Positions 63,624-64,000 of a DNA stretch of 64,000 nucleotides are shown one piece after another. Where the stretch lies: contig NZ_LDPY01000001.1 in assembly GCF_001038505.1 (NCBI RefSeq), forward strand, positions 3,534,001 through 3,598,000. Reading direction: 5' to 3'. Position numbers and translations under genes: made by a program. Origin of the DNA: Puniceibacterium sp. IMCC21224 (GTDB lineage: Bacteria; Pseudomonadota; Alphaproteobacteria; Rhodobacterales; Rhodobacteraceae). The notes under the pieces were generated by a model, which worked only from the letters and a program-made list of their open reading frames with translations, did no database searches and was not told the origin of the DNA. The first letter of the stretch is position 1. Each line of letters starts with the position of its first letter.

Positions 63624-64000
63624 AGCAACAGTTTTTCACCGCACAAGAGCTGGCCGATCTGGCAAGGGATCTGCGCATCGGGTCGTTTCCGCAGACCAAA
63701 CGCGGCGTCAACACTCTGGCCAAGCGGGAAGGTTGGAACGATTTTCCGGTTAGTTCCTGCCGTAAATGTGCAGGCCAGCAGGGCGGTGGTGGTCGAGAAT
63801 ATCACATCAACCTCCTATCGGAGGACTTTCGGACAGCGATCCAGGTGCGGTTTGCTCTGTCAGGTCAGTCGCGTGAGATCGTGAAATCCGAAGCGCAGCG
63901 CAGTGAGGTTCTGGCCAGGACGGGCGTCGTCAACCTGAAAGCCCGTCAGAGAATTGTCATGGAGAGCCGGTCCGGGGTCCTGTTGGCGCTGCGAGGGTAC
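63620..64000 (+). CDS. Mu-type transposase A subunit, 5' part
   Basis: The first 127 codons of a transposase that runs out of the window. The text KQQFFTAQELADLARDLRIGSFPQTKRGVNTLAKREGWNDFP, followed by RKCAGQQGGGGREYHINLLSED, is the N-terminal winged-helix domain of MuA-like transposases, which binds the internal enhancer. The next part (IVKSEAQRSEVLARTGVVNLKARQRI) starts the end-binding domain. The catalytic DDE core lies beyond the window. It is coupled to the previous gene (ATGA). Confidence 0.85.
   Translation, partial: MKQQFFTAQELADLARDLRIGSFPQTKRGVNTLAKREGWNDFPVSSCRKCAGQQGGGGREYHINLLSEDFRTAIQVRFALSGQSREIVKSEAQRSEVLARTGVVNLKARQRIVMESRSGVLLALRGY

Larger units (their letters stand above)
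58813..64000 (+). mobile_element. Mu-like transposable prophage, left part
   Basis: Gene order repressor (leftward), Ner-like, small early genes, ParB-domain gene, MuA-type transposase matches the Mu early region. The left boundary is proposed at the TG at 58813 beside the 13-bp motifs; the right part is outside the window. The Dam-type methylase and a secreted protein between end and repressor would be cargo. Confidence 0.7.

Overview
The window is GC-rich alphaproteobacterial chromosome, most like a Rhodobacterales/Roseobacter-clade genome. The evidence is gene content: CcrM and GcrA, a petABC bc1 operon, phosphatidylcholine synthase, DUF484-xerC, dapF-mtaB, both DctPQM and TAXI types of TRAP transporter, and a Mu-like prophage. 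All identifications come from reading motifs and gene order; no database search was run.

Layout. 1-3.4 kb: end of a fused TRAP permease, its TAXI binding protein and an alpha/beta hydrolase. 3.5-5.5 kb: a decayed IS1182-type element and an unrecognised gene split by a 13-bp tandem duplication. 5.6-8.2 kb: a flavoprotein monooxygenase divergent from a UbiX-type gene and a TIGR02444-family gene. 8.4-18.4 kb: a GntR regulator divergent from an oligopeptide-type ABC importer operon (M20 hydrolase, binding protein, two permeases, fused double ATPase, M20-like protein, M24-like protein); the last two have lost canonical metal ligands. 18.6-36.8 kb: mostly housekeeping (serine protease, DUF484-xerC, PaiB-like, GST, outer-membrane barrel, petABC, MFS, aroC, EamA, rnhB-ccrM, small exported proteins, a membrane winged-helix protein, YpfJ-type protease, a small phosphatase), ending in an NYN/OST-HTH gene frameshifted by an 11-bp tandem duplication.

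36.9-50.5 kb is a catabolic island. On the minus strand are acyl-CoA synthetase, MaoC-like dehydratase, TRAP DctQ-P-M, MccB, MccA, HMG-CoA lyase and a methylglutaconyl-CoA-hydratase-like enzyme. Divergently transcribed are IclR, a PaaI thioesterase and a CaiB CoA-transferase. The enzymes form a route from an imported branched C5-type acid through a methylcrotonyl-CoA-like intermediate to acetyl-CoA and acetoacetate, with no isovaleryl-CoA dehydrogenase in the cluster. This suggests a substrate other than leucine or isovalerate, possibly a 3-hydroxy or 2,3-unsaturated branched acid.

50.6-58.4 kb: a group IV decarboxylase, rimO, gcrA (with a terminator-like hairpin just upstream of its start), an ABC-2 permease, pcs, mtaB, dapF and tRNA-Lys(UUU). 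58.8-64 kb: the left part of a Mu-like transposable prophage. It has four copies of a 13-bp motif near a candidate left end, a Dam-type methylase and a small secreted protein as possible cargo, an S24 repressor with three operator-like sites, a Ner-like regulator, small early genes, a ParB-domain protein, and the start of a MuA-type transposase that runs off the window.
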